A DNA stretch of 39,719 nt from Candidatus Sulfobium mesophilum. Lineage in GTDB: Bacteria > Nitrospirota > Thermodesulfovibrionia > Thermodesulfovibrionales > UBA6898. Positions 16,136-24,255 of this stretch are shown here, piece by piece. Within the stretch, counting starts at the first letter, position 1. Every line of letters begins with the position of its first letter. The position numbers and the translations under genes are program-made. The notes beneath the pieces were generated by a model that saw only the letters and a list, made by a program, of their open reading frames with translations, searched no databases and was not told where the DNA came from. The stretch covers positions 1 through 39,719 of the forward strand of contig OUUY01000062.1 of assembly GCA_900302705.1 (NCBI GenBank), read 5' to 3'.

Positions 16136-17101
16136 ATGGATTCAGTTCAGCAGCGCGAAGTAGTCTGCAGGATGTATGCGGAAGGCGACGAATACGGCAT
16201 CGTGAAACTCTTTAATAATTGCTTCGACCGGAAGATGACGCTTGAGGAGTGGATGTGGAAGTACAGGGGACAGGGGAACAGGAGAGTTTATGCCGTTGTG
16301 CTTGAAGACAGGGAGGAAGGCATTGTCGGCCATTACGGGGGCGTGCCGCTCAGGATGATCCGCGACGGACACGAGATAAAAGGTGTAGGCGCGGGAGATA
16401 CGATGATCCATCCACAATTCAGGAGTTTCGTAAGGCTCAAGAATATGTATCACCTTTTCATGGAAGAACTGCTGAAAGACTCCGTAATAATGTTTTACGG
16501 GTTCCCTCCAAAAAACGTCGCCAGGCTCACTATCGACAGGCTCCGAATATATGAGCGTGTCGAGACCGTGTATGACGCAGTCAAGGATGCGAGGTTTAAC
16601 AAGGGCCGCGTGCGGCTCCTCTACAGGCTGTTTCCCATGAGGGTTGACGACGCAAGGGTTGATGAACTCTGGCACGATGTGAAAGATGAGTTTGGATTGG
16701 CGATCATCAGGGACCGTGCCTACTTCACCTGGAGATATAAGGAGAACCCTCTCTTTGCATATGAAGCGTGGGGACTTGTGAAGAGATGGTCAAAAAAACT
16801 CGCAGCCCTTGCGATCGTAAAAAGGGAGCAGTCGGGCAGGCTGCTTGTAACCGATCTAGTTTTTCACGGGAGCGCCCTGTCGCCGCTGATCAAGAAAGTC
16901 GAGAACCTTGCGACATCGACAGGGATGGCTAAGCTTTCACTCTGGTTGCCGCAGCGCTTCCACAACCTGCTCAGGGAGAAAGGTTTCTCACTCTCTGACT
17001 CCGGGGCCACACTGCCGAGGTCCGCGCATCCTCTCACGATAAAGAAGGAAGAGATACAGGCGAAGTTTTTTTATACGATGGGGGACACCGATTTCATATA
17101 G
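16136..17101 (+). CDS. GNAT-fold acetyltransferase-like protein
   Basis: A ~321-residue protein. Residues about 10-110 resemble a GNAT domain (DEYGIVKLFNNCF, EGIVGHYGGVPLRM, GVGAGDTMIHPQFR, the last like the acetyl-CoA-binding strand and loop). A second GNAT-like half may lie at about 180-300 (ITFRD-type AYFTWRYKENP, then LVTDLVFHGS). Proteins with the FTWRYKENP sequence are common near polysaccharide genes. An acyl-CoA-dependent modification of a sugar or lipid is possible but unproven. I chose ATG 16136 with GGAGG at 16120-16124; a GTG at 16118 in frame would overlap the end of the membrane-protein gene. The two genes are probably cotranscribed. Confidence 0.7.
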   Translation: MDSVQQREVVCRMYAEGDEYGIVKLFNNCFDRKMTLEEWMWKYRGQGNRRVYAVVLEDREEGIVGHYGGVPLRMIRDGHEIKGVGAGDTMIHPQFRSFVRLKNMYHLFMEELLKDSVIMFYGFPPKNVARLTIDRLRIYERVETVYDAVKDARFNKGRVRLLYRLFPMRVDDARVDELWHDVKDEFGLAIIRDRAYFTWRYKENPLFAYEAWGLVKRWSKKLAALAIVKREQSGRLLVTDLVFHGSALSPLIKKVENLATSTGMAKLSLWLPQRFHNLLREKGFSLSDSGATLPRSAHPLTIKKEEIQAKFFYTMGDTDFI

Positions 17102-17277
17102 CGCGACATTGTAATGCCGGTGAAACTCTCTATCTTGCAAATAAGCCGCAAATATAGAAACGTGATGACCTTTTTGTCGTACCGTCCTGTCCCCGTACCC
17201 CTACCCTACTCAAGGAGGAGTTGCCAGCAGGCTGAAATGAAACTACGAGGCCTCATGAGAAATTTTGCCGGCGGCAA

Positions 17278-18153
17278 TCATTTGATCAACTCCGGATGTA
17301 TCTCGACATGCACCTCCTTCATTGCATTCACAACAATGTCTTTCCTCTTTTCTGCCTGAAAATCATCCGTAAGCTTCTTCCTGATCTTGTCCTTCGCATA
17401 ATCAAAAGGCTGAACACCGCCCTCATCTTTCTCATCGACTTTGAGGATTTCGTAACCCACCTGCGTTTCAACGAGACCGCTTACCTCTCCCGGCCTGAGA
17501 GAAAACACGGCGTCTTCGGTTGCTTTGGGCATTTTGCCTCTTGTGACGTAGCCCAGATCGCCGCCTCTGTCTTTGGTCGCTTTATCGTCTGAAACTTCGG
17601 CCGCAAGTTTTGCGAAGTTCTCGCCTGCATTCACCCGCGCCAGAATTTCCTCGGCCTTTTTCTTTGCCTTTGTCCGCTCTTCATCCGGGGCTTTCTCACT
17701 CACTTTGACAAGTATACGCCTCGCCCTTACCATCTCGGGCGCCTTGAAAGAATCCTTGTGCGCTGCATAATAATCCTTCATATCCTTTTCGGTGATATCC
17801 ACTTTCGCAAGCTCCCTAGCGAGAAGTTCCTGCGAAAGGATCTCATCCGTGTAGTAATCGAGCAGAGATTTGATCTTGGGGTCCTTGTCCATGCCCTTTG
17901 CTTTTGCTGTCATGGCGAGGGCCTTTACCTGGACCATCCTGTCAAGAAGGATCTTCTTGCTCGCGGGGTTCTCTGCTAAGTACTTCTGCTTTTCCGGGGA
18001 ATAAGAACTGACAACCACTTGAAAATCCCTTAGCGTTATCTTTTCATTGCCGACCGCTGCAAGCACGTCTTCACCCTCTGCAAATGCATTCCCGCCAAAA
18101 GCAAGGCACACGACAAAAACCACGAAAAAGCCCATCCTGCTCAACATCTTCAC
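17278..18153 (-). CDS. Parvulin-type peptidyl-prolyl isomerase, exported foldase
   Basis: A 291-residue exported foldase of the PpiC/PrsA/SurA type. It has a Sec signal peptide (about 1-25, ending NAFA|EG), an N-terminal helical chaperone domain (about 28-135) and a parvulin domain (about 140-240) with RARRILVKV, the GGDLGYVTRGKMP motif and FSLRPGEVSGLVETQVGYEILKV. It would help fold proteins in the periplasm, and the neighbours upstream encode two secreted proteins. The start is GTG 18153 with AGGAGG nine bases upstream; the ATG two codons downstream is less well placed. The gene lies 160 bp beyond the terminator of the secreted protein gene upstream, so it has its own promoter. Confidence 0.9.
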   Translation of the reverse strand: MKMLSRMGFFVVFVVCLAFGGNAFAEGEDVLAAVGNEKITLRDFQVVVSSYSPEKQKYLAENPASKKILLDRMVQVKALAMTAKAKGMDKDPKIKSLLDYYTDEILSQELLARELAKVDITEKDMKDYYAAHKDSFKAPEMVRARRILVKVSEKAPDEERTKAKKKAEEILARVNAGENFAKLAAEVSDDKATKDRGGDLGYVTRGKMPKATEDAVFSLRPGEVSGLVETQVGYEILKVDEKDEGGVQPFDYAKDKIRKKLTDDFQAEKRKDIVVNAMKEVHVEIHPELIK

Positions 18154-18245
18154 GTATCATTTCCTCCTTAATAATAATTGATTTTAACCCGGCAATAAAA
18201 CGAGCAAAAAAATATAAGACTATTGATATTGTGTTCCTGCCAAAA

Positions 18246-18270
18246 AAAGGGGGAGTGAAACTCCCCCTTT
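18246..18270. terminator. Rho-independent terminator of the Cys-rich secreted protein gene
   Basis: AAAGGGGGAG (18246-18255) and CTCCCCCTTT (18261-18270) form a perfect 10-bp stem with a 5-nt loop. Read on the minus strand the stem is followed by a run of T, as expected for a terminator of the gene ending at 18315. Confidence 0.9.
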
Positions 18271-18314
18271 GTCCTTTCCTTACTGTCCTCCGGCAGAAGA
18301 GGCGCCCTATCGGT

Positions 18315-19799
18315 CTAATAGCCCTGCACGTAAACGTAATAAGATGCGACACATGTGCTGCATGTACTTAAGTTCTTTACGAGCATGTAATAGGTACCCG
18401 GCAGGACCGCGGCCGTTACCGTTGTATTCGTTGCCGGCGATGTGGTTGATTGCCTCACAGTGATACTTTCTCCAGAGAGAACGCCGCTCATCTTAGCCCA
18501 GACAGTTGGCGGGTATGTCTTCATATAGGCGGATCCCCACTTCGAGTTCACCGCATACCAACTGTTTGCGTCGGCAAAGTACGAGTCAATATTGGTATAT
18601 GTCCCCTGTTCGACCAGAATGTTTAGGTTAGTCCCCTGGTCTATTGAAGAGACATTGGCGTTGAAGTAGCTTGGGGACGTCGGCACAGTGAAGACATAGA
18701 TCTTCTCAGCCCCCGGTTGCAGCGTGTCTTTCTTGGACATGGTGCCGCCGTTAAAGGTCAACGGTATCGGAGAGCTAGGGACGCCTACTACCGAGGTATA
18801 TGCGGTGCAATTGGCAGTTGACCCGCCGTTTGATCCCGTGCAGCTCCAGGTCCATGGGCCGCTGCCGCTCACACCAGTAGTCGCTCCGGCGCTGCAGAGA
18901 CCGGTGGTGGGAGCTGAGGATAACGTCTGGCCGTTTGATGACCCGCATGCCCCGTTCACGGCAGTAGTTCCATAATTTGCCGAACAATTGGCATTTGAGC
19001 CGCCGTTTGATCCTGTGCAGCTCCAGGTCCATGGGCCGGTGCCGCTCACGCCAGTAGCCGTTCCGGTGCTGCAGAGGCTCGTAGGAGTCGTCGAGAAGGT
19101 CCCGCCGTTAGAAGATCCGCAGGACCCATTTACCGCCACAACACAACTCTGTACAGTCGGCTGGTCAGGAAATCCTACGCATGGTGACGGATTTCCGGTA
19201 GCTGTCCTGGTCTGAATACTGCCAGCCGTGCACGTTGCCGGCGACCAACTACCATAAGTCCAACTGGTGCATGCGCTATTGCACGATACGACGAGCGGTT
19301 GGCCGGTACCGCAGCCTGCTGGAATACCTGTTCCGGTCATGACGCCGTTAGCACACGCTGACCAGGAGTAGCTCGTGCACGGGGTAACACTGGCCGGCGC
19401 TGTTGAAATTAACGTGCTTAATGGGTAAGTACTGCTGCAGCCAGTAGGCAAGGTCCCGGTCACCTGGGCGAAGGTACAACTTGTGGGAGAAGAATATGAA
19501 TTACACTTGACCGTCCCGGTCCACATGGAACTACTATCCTTATAACCGATGAGTACCCAGCCATTCACGGTCGAATCCCAGTCTACTGAAGGAGCGCCGC
19601 AGGAAATCAAAGACGGAGAACTACCAAGGCTCACTGCAACGTTGCACGAAGCTTCATTGCATACCGTTAAATTTATACCACCGTCCGCAGCCTGATCAGT
19701 CATGAGTCGGGTATCGCCCCAACTCAGCGCAAAGCTCAAGACAAGTGTAAGAACGACAACCATCCCAATTCCCAGAACCCTTATAGAATTCTTTCTCAT
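18315..19799 (-). CDS. Secreted Cys-rich repeat protein with PPC-like C-terminus
   Basis: A 494-residue exported protein with a signal peptide (about 1-28, MRKNSIRVLG... then LSFALSWG). It has 24 cysteines. Residues about 140-220 contain thrombospondin type 1-like repeats (CTSWTYGSWSP, QTRTATGNPSPC). Residues 222-280 and 281-338 are two tandem ~59-residue copies of a repeat with GPWTWSCTGSNGG, found widely in secreted proteins. The last ~150 residues (LQPGAEKIYVFTVP, PGTYYMLVKNLS) resemble a bacterial pre-peptidase C-terminal (PPC) beta domain. No catalytic domain is visible. It has a strong AGGAGG-type site at 19804-19812 and its own terminator, so it is monocistronic. It is a plausible T2SS substrate; binding or adhesion is a guess. 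Confidence 0.8.
   Translation of the reverse strand: MRKNSIRVLGIGMVVVLTLVLSFALSWGDTRLMTDQAADGGINLTVCNEASCNVAVSLGSSPSLISCGAPSVDWDSTVNGWVLIGYKDSSSMWTGTVKCNSYSSPTSCTFAQVTGTLPTGCSSTYPLSTLISTAPASVTPCTSYSWSACANGVMTGTGIPAGCGTGQPLVVSCNSACTSWTYGSWSPATCTAGSIQTRTATGNPSPCVGFPDQPTVQSCVVAVNGSCGSSNGGTFSTTPTSLCSTGTATGVSGTGPWTWSCTGSNGGSNANCSANYGTTAVNGACGSSNGQTLSSAPTTGLCSAGATTGVSGSGPWTWSCTGSNGGSTANCTAYTSVVGVPSSPIPLTFNGGTMSKKDTLQPGAEKIYVFTVPTSPSYFNANVSSIDQGTNLNILVEQGTYTNIDSYFADANSWYAVNSKWGSAYMKTYPPTVWAKMSGVLSGESITVRQSTTSPATNTTVTAAVLPGTYYMLVKNLSTCSTCVASYYVYVQGY
18776..19129 (-). repeat. Two 177-bp tandem repeats within the secreted protein gene
   Basis: The segment encoding residues about 222-338 is duplicated with a period of 177 bp (59 codons). 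For example CGCCGTTTGA on the plus strand recurs at 18824 and 19001, with long near-identical flanks over ~50 bp. The high nucleotide identity suggests recent duplication or gene conversion. Confidence 0.8.
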
Positions 19800-19836
19800 A
19801 CTTACATTACCTCCTGCTGATTTACAAAATCCAACT

Positions 19837-19845
19837 ATTATAACA
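19837..19845 (-). promoter_or_regulatory. Extended -10 promoter of the Cys-rich protein gene
   Basis: On the minus strand TGTTATAAT (19837-19845) is a perfect TATAAT with an upstream TGN. The -35 position (TTAGTT) is poor, as is common for extended -10 promoters. The expected start site leaves a ~30-nt leader containing the strong ribosome-binding site at 19804-19812. Confidence 0.55.
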
Positions 19846-20290
19846 TGGAAAGCATAGATAACTAAATTAAGTTGTCTTAATCTTCGGTCACTTCTGCCTT
19901 CGTTAAAGTATAAGCAAATATTGTGCCCACGTAAAGGATAAAATTCCTGTTAGGGGCCTAATACGGACAGGCAACTAGACCCAGGATGCATCACCCTTGT
20001 GCCGAGGTCTTGGCAATCCCATCCTCCATATTGACATCCTATCGTTTCTGAGTGACATTTGCAGTGATATGCATCACTTTTCAGCGAAATAGTAAAGTAC
20101 ACAGCAATTTCTTAGCCGTCATTTCAACAGGAAATCTCAATAATTTCTTTAGGGATGACGATGATACGTTGAATTGAATAAATGATTGGATGATGACCAG
20201 TTGCATGAGAAGAGCCCTGTTGAGAACTTCCGGCAGATCTCTTTGTGACATAAACTGTCAGCAACTAGGAACAAAAAGCGCAAGCGTTAA
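19846..20290. other. Intergenic region with no recognised gene
   Basis: About 450 bp between the promoter of the Cys-rich gene and the terminator of the next. No coding frame with family resemblance and no known riboswitch was recognised; c-di-GMP riboswitch (GEMM) motifs were looked for and not found. One operator-like palindrome lies at 20063-20078. Confidence 0.5.
20063..20078. promoter_or_regulatory. CRP/FNR-type palindrome (GTGA-N6-TCAC)
   Basis: AGTGAT-ATGC-ATCACT is a perfect 16-bp palindrome whose core GTGA-N6-TCAC has the spacing of CRP-family sites. It lies about 265 bp upstream of the Cys-rich protein start, farther than typical activator sites, so a regulatory role is only possible. 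Confidence 0.3.
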
Positions 20291-20320
20291 AAAAAGGGAG
20301 GCATAAGTGCCTCCCTTTTT
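20291..20320. terminator. Rho-independent terminator of the surface protein gene
   Basis: AAAAAGGGAGGC (20291-20302) and GCCTCCCTTTTT (20309-20320) form a perfect 12-bp stem with a 6-nt loop. On the minus strand it ends in a T-run, placed 35 bp after the gene ending at 20355. Confidence 0.9.
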
Positions 20321-20354
20321 GGTCTACGACTATTCCTGCTATCCTTTCAGAACA

Positions 20355-21782
20355 TTAGTCTAGAAATGCATCCGTGAAGTACTGGGTCGGGAACGCACCT
20401 GTAGATGCCCCATGATCTACATCGAGGAGCGTGATACCGAGTACTGGCCAACCATTACTGCAGTTAAAGGGTGCTACATTGTCGTCACCAAAGCACGTTT
20501 GATGAGGAAAAGTCAGATTGACGTCCGGGTCAAGATTGATGTCGATCCAGCCGAAGTCAAAGGTTATCGCAACCACCTGATCAACTGCTGAATCAAGGAT
20601 GTCGCTCACCACGCCTGCTGTTGGGATGTTCATCTGAAGGACGTTCACCTCATGCGGCAGCTTGTTTACTGTGCCGCCAGGGCAGGGCGAGAACTGGCAT
20701 ACGGTCGTCAACTGCTTCTCTGAGTCGTTCCATACGGTAAACAGAGCGCTGTCATCTGTAAATATGTTGGGATTAAAGGTTCCGGGTATCTCGAGGGAGC
20801 AGCCAACGTTCTGCTGCGTCAGCAGCTTGGTCGGTTCTGTAAGCACAATCTCGGTCCTTGCATGAATCAGGTCATAAATCGTAAAGACGTGCTCCTTGGT
20901 GAGAATGTAATTGATGCCATCTATACCGTCTTCCGAATCGCTGGCCAGATCAGGCCTGGATGTGGTCGGAGACTGCTGAATGCTCTCGAATGCGAAATCG
21001 GCAATGGCGGTTGCATCATAGGACCAGGAGCCCGATGTGCTGGCGTCGATGAGTATGGCATTTCCAAAGAGCTCGTTGCCAACATCCGTAAATTGATCAG
21101 GACAGGTACCCAGTCCAGCAGCTGTACAGCAAGCATCCGGAGTACCGGCACCGGTGCACTGGAAATTAGCAATAGGTTTGCAGGTCGTGAACTCGGCATT
21201 GAGCGAATCCTCTCCGATGACCTCGAAGTATCCTTCCATGGTGTCATCGGCAGTCAGAGTAGCGCTGCCGAACGTACCCGACTTGAAGGGAACGCAGCCG
21301 GCAGGGAATAGCCCGCTGTTTACGCCATCATAAATTAAGGTATCGACGTCGTTAGAACAGAGCATCGCTCCGCCGCCCGGCGCTGCCGTTACAAAACCGG
21401 ACCACATGTCTCCTGCGGTAAGGCAGACGTCAAAGTCAAGGACTTCAAAGCTGCCTGCGGTAGCTCCTTTGCCCGTGGTGCTATCAACACACTGGGAGTT
21501 TGCAATGTCGGCGGCTTCTCTGAACCTTACTCTTACTCTTGTGCCCTGCTCAGAGTCCGTGTTGACGATCGCAAAGAACGTCTCCATGCCACTTCTGGCG
21601 TTGTAATAGTTAAAGAGCAGAACATCGCCCAGTCCGTCCGGGTTTACATACGAATCCGAAACAGGAGCCGGGCCGCTAATTGATGAAAGGCCACCGATAC
21701 TTGCGGCGCTGGCAATTCCGAAACTTACAAGTACAAGTGCAACGAAAAGCGTAACTATAAAACTCTTTTTTGCTTTCAACAT
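20355..21782 (-). CDS. Exported protein of unknown function
   Basis: A 475-residue protein with a clear Sec signal peptide (about 1-26, ending GIASA|AS). The N-terminal mature part has GDVLLFNYYNARSGMETFF, TRVRVRFREA and FDVCLTAGDMWSGFV, a pattern I associate with uncharacterised exported or surface proteins of deltaproteobacteria and relatives. About 16 cysteines are spread along the chain, including a cluster at CCTAAGLGTC. No enzyme motif, transmembrane helix or sorting signal was found, and the C-terminus is hydrophilic. A strong AGGAGG lies eight bases before the ATG, and the gene has its own terminator, suggesting a highly expressed single gene. It could be a T2SS substrate or surface component; I do not recognise a function. 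Confidence 0.75.
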   Translation of the reverse strand: MLKAKKSFIVTLFVALVLVSFGIASAASIGGLSSISGPAPVSDSYVNPDGLGDVLLFNYYNARSGMETFFAIVNTDSEQGTRVRVRFREAADIANSQCVDSTTGKGATAGSFEVLDFDVCLTAGDMWSGFVTAAPGGGAMLCSNDVDTLIYDGVNSGLFPAGCVPFKSGTFGSATLTADDTMEGYFEVIGEDSLNAEFTTCKPIANFQCTGAGTPDACCTAAGLGTCPDQFTDVGNELFGNAILIDASTSGSWSYDATAIADFAFESIQQSPTTSRPDLASDSEDGIDGINYILTKEHVFTIYDLIHARTEIVLTEPTKLLTQQNVGCSLEIPGTFNPNIFTDDSALFTVWNDSEKQLTTVCQFSPCPGGTVNKLPHEVNVLQMNIPTAGVVSDILDSAVDQVVAITFDFGWIDINLDPDVNLTFPHQTCFGDDNVAPFNCSNGWPVLGITLLDVDHGASTGAFPTQYFTDAFLD

Positions 21783-21807
21783 CTAAGCCTCCTTTTTGAT
21801 TGGATTA

Positions 21808-21824
21808 CTCTCCTTAGTGGAGAG
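21808..21824. repeat. Hairpin in the 5' leader of the exported protein gene
   Basis: CTCTCC (21808-21813) and GGAGAG (21819-21824) form a 6-bp stem with a 5-nt loop, about 15 nt upstream of the ribosome-binding site. It may stabilise the 5' end of the mRNA; no regulatory element was recognised. Confidence 0.4.
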
Positions 21825-21934
21825 AATATTACGACTCTCAGATAAATGTTGTTCTTTTCCCCTGTTAACCTCTCACCTCCTTATCTTCAAGTATTTCAGA
21901 CAAATCATGCTCAGATGCGTCTGTTAGCCTATTG

Positions 21935-22378
21935 TCATCTCTGTTTCGGCACATGATACCACAGACCGTCAATCTTTACCCAACGCTCTCGCAGCTCTAT
22001 CCCTTTGTTTTCATGCTGTACAGGTTTAGGTATCCGTGGCACCACCATATCGACTTTAATGTCCACCTTTACCGTGACCTCGGCAGCATCGTCTTTCATT
22101 TCGATGGTCTGCACCTCGGCTTTGGTCCATTTCATTGACGGCCGAAAGCCCCTAAAGTAATTGGACATACTGACATTTTTTCTGTATACAGGATACTCGA
22201 ACTCATAGGACTTGTCAAACTTTTCTTCGATCTTGTATCCCCAATATTCCGTCACCCTGTCCCTCAGTATTTCTTCATCAGATTTACTTTTTACTGTCTC
22301 CTTTACAGAACATCCCGAAAAAAGAATCAACAGAAAAAATAATACAGGAATTAATCTGAGTTTCCCATAACCGATCAT
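21935..22378 (-). CDS. Predicted lipoprotein of unknown function
   Basis: A 147-residue protein with a lipoprotein signal: basic start, hydrophobic stretch and the lipobox LFSGC, putting the acylated Cys at residue 23. The mature part has a conserved-looking layout of charged and aromatic residues (DRVTEYWGYKIEEKFDKSYEFEY) followed by a strand-rich end with VTVKVDIKVD and RERWVKIDGLWYHVP, resembling NTF2-like or DUF4878-like small folds that end in a W-W pair. Family not recognised with confidence. A very good promoter lies at 22417-22445. GAGG sits directly against the ATG, too close for normal use, and a short upstream frame (22401-22375) ends in an ATGA overlap with this start. Confidence 0.72.
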   Translation of the reverse strand: MIGYGKLRLIPVLFFLLILFSGCSVKETVKSKSDEEILRDRVTEYWGYKIEEKFDKSYEFEYPVYRKNVSMSNYFRGFRPSMKWTKAEVQTIEMKDDAAEVTVKVDIKVDMVVPRIPKPVQHENKGIELRERWVKIDGLWYHVPKQR

Positions 22379-22416
22379 CCTCGTAATAAATACAGCCTCA
22401 TAAAATGCATTTCGAA

Positions 22417-22445
22417 AATATAACCCAAAACTAATCCTCTGTCAA
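22417..22445 (-). promoter_or_regulatory. Strong sigma70-type promoter of the lipoprotein gene
   Basis: On the minus strand a perfect TTGACA (22440-22445) and TATATT (22417-22422, five of six) are separated by exactly 17 bp. The expected transcript starts at about 22410, ~32 nt before the ATG. Confidence 0.75.
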
Positions 22446-22677
22446 GAAAATAAATCCCATTCACGACTTTTTTCTCGTTATCTAAACTAAAGAAAGTAAG
22501 CAATAATTATGCCAAAAATGTCATTTTAAAATTATGATCGAACATGCATTGTATTCACGCGCTTTTTTTGAGTTCCCTGCAATATACTGGAATCAGGATT
22601 GTGGCGTACTTTCCACATCGGGTGTTGTGTAATTGCAATGAACCTAGCAAACTTGGTTGCCAACGCCGCATTTCTGC
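22446..22677. other. Intergenic AT-rich stretch
   Basis: About 230 bp between the lipoprotein promoter and the end of the Wzt-like gene. No coding frame, sigma54 site or terminator with a T-run was recognised. Confidence 0.4.
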
Positions 22678-24255
22678 TCACAAGGAGGCCTTTTTCCTTG
22701 CAACGATCAACGCATAAGTGTTTTTCAATGACCCTTCCCGTATCAGAATGCGCTCAAACATCATGACAACCCTAACCAATGCACTGCCTTTTTTGTCCTC
22801 AGGGTCGATGTCGTCGATGATCTTATTCAGGAGAAGATCATACAGCGGTCCGCCGAAATATCGTACGTCTACGATATCAAAAACACTTTCGAGAGCTGGA
22901 AAAGGGTTGCCGTGGCTGGATGTCTCAATAGCTCCGGCCGATGCTGAGAAAGGTGCACCTTCTCGCAGGGCGCCGTAAAGCATACGGGCAATCTCCATCT
23001 CCTTGTCGGAATAGCGGAAATTTTCCGGCCCGACATATTCAAGCGCGATGACGACACCGTCATCCGTCAGCGCGCTTCTAAGGTCCTCTAAGAACGGACC
23101 GAGTTGCCGGATACGGTGCAGTATATCGACACAGAGGACCAGATCATAGCGCTGTTCCCTGAAACTCCACATTCCTCCGATAAGTCGCTCCAGTTTGTCC
23201 TCACCATCAATGACATCGAAGGACTTACAAATGTTATGGATCGTGAAGTCGACTTCAATCCCCTTAAACTCGTGACATATGCTCAGTCCCCGGTCGAGTT
23301 TCTCAAGCAGATACTGTATTTTCAGGAAATCATAAAAAGTTACTCTCTGGTCACCGGTAATGAAGAGTTCGCATTGACGGGCCACTATCGGTGAATTCCA
23401 CCATGTTGGCAAAACAAGCTTCCCCGAATCGGCGCCGACTTGAACTGCAGGTTTTTCAACTGGCATACCCTTTTCGACAGCATGTATTTCTTCAGCAGGG
23501 GCAGGGATTTCGAGGGAAGCGGAATATTCAAGATATTTCATGATCACTTCCTTGGATTTCCCTATCGCCATAATCACCCCTTTATCAAGCCACGCGGTCC
23601 GGTCGCAGAGTTTGGCGATTTCGGACATGCCGTGGCTGACAATTATGATCGTTGTACCTGCTTCCTTGAATTCACTCATCTTTGTCGAGCATTTTTCCTG
23701 AAAACTGAGGTCTCCGACAGCAAGGGCCTCATCTACCAGCAAAATCTCCGGCGCGGTGTGAACAGCAACCGAAAACCCGAGTCTCACATGCATGCCGGAT
23801 GAATACGTCCTTAAGGGCTGGTAAATAAAATCACCCAGTTCAGAGAACTCGATAATTTCGTCAACCTTCTTCAGCATCTCTTGCCGTGTGTTCCCCATGA
23901 GTATTCCGTTTAGAATAATGTTTTCGACACCTGAGAGGTCGGGATGAAACCCCGCTCCCAACTCGAGGAGGGAAGATATTCTGCCGGACGTGCTCAAAAT
24001 CCCCCTATCCGGCTTAATTACGCCCGCGATAAGGCTGAGCATAGTGCTTTTCCCCGAACCGTTTTTCCCGATGATCCCGAATGTCTCCCCCTTTTTCACC
24101 TCGAAGGACGCACCCTTTAAGGCAGTAAACTTCATTCGCTTCATAGAAGCGATATTCCTGGGCAAATTAAAGAGAAACGACTTAAACCCTGCGGTTATGT
24201 GGTGATAAATAGGGTATTCCTTATAAACATCTTCCAGCTTTACCGCGTAATCCAT
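22678..24255 (-). CDS. wzt: Polysaccharide ABC exporter ATPase with methyltransferase-like C-terminal domain
   Basis: A 525-residue protein. Residues 1-245 are a Wzt/TagH-type ABC ATPase: Walker A GKNGSGKST (63-71), signature YSSGMHVRLG (151-160), Walker B ILLVDEALAVGD (171-182), H-loop H208. It would energise export of a lipid-linked glycan through the adjacent permease. Residues about 285-525 resemble class I methyltransferases of surface-glycan clusters (WWNSPIVARQ, YDLVLCVDILHRI, LRSALTDDGVVIALEYVGP), in place of the usual Wzt carbohydrate-binding beta-sandwich. Where those proteins have a glycine-rich SAM loop, this one reads GLSICHEFKGIEV (323-335), so SAM binding is doubtful. A Pro/Glu linker (250-270) joins the parts. 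It starts one base after the permease stop. Confidence 0.88.
   Translation of the reverse strand: MDYAVKLEDVYKEYPIYHHITAGFKSFLFNLPRNIASMKRMKFTALKGASFEVKKGETFGIIGKNGSGKSTMLSLIAGVIKPDRGILSTSGRISSLLELGAGFHPDLSGVENIILNGILMGNTRQEMLKKVDEIIEFSELGDFIYQPLRTYSSGMHVRLGFSVAVHTAPEILLVDEALAVGDLSFQEKCSTKMSEFKEAGTTIIIVSHGMSEIAKLCDRTAWLDKGVIMAIGKSKEVIMKYLEYSASLEIPAPAEEIHAVEKGMPVEKPAVQVGADSGKLVLPTWWNSPIVARQCELFITGDQRVTFYDFLKIQYLLEKLDRGLSICHEFKGIEVDFTIHNICKSFDVIDGEDKLERLIGGMWSFREQRYDLVLCVDILHRIRQLGPFLEDLRSALTDDGVVIALEYVGPENFRYSDKEMEIARMLYGALREGAPFSASAGAIETSSHGNPFPALESVFDIVDVRYFGGPLYDLLLNKIIDDIDPEDKKGSALVRVVMMFERILIREGSLKNTYALIVARKKASL

Noticed and set aside
17265-17277. Short palindrome TTGCCGGCGGCAA after the parvulin gene as a terminator
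   Set aside because: The stem is only about five pairs with a 3-nt loop and is followed by a mixed, not T-rich, sequence on the minus strand.
18724-19215. Open frames on the plus strand with repeated PFDPVQLQVHGP segments
   Set aside because: The repetition is the reverse strand of the 177-bp repeats in the Cys-rich secreted protein gene, which has a signal peptide, promoter, ribosome-binding site and terminator.
19846-20290. Possible riboswitch or small RNA upstream of the Cys-rich gene
   Set aside because: Neither strand shows the conserved core of a c-di-GMP riboswitch or other class I could recognise; only a short palindrome stands out.
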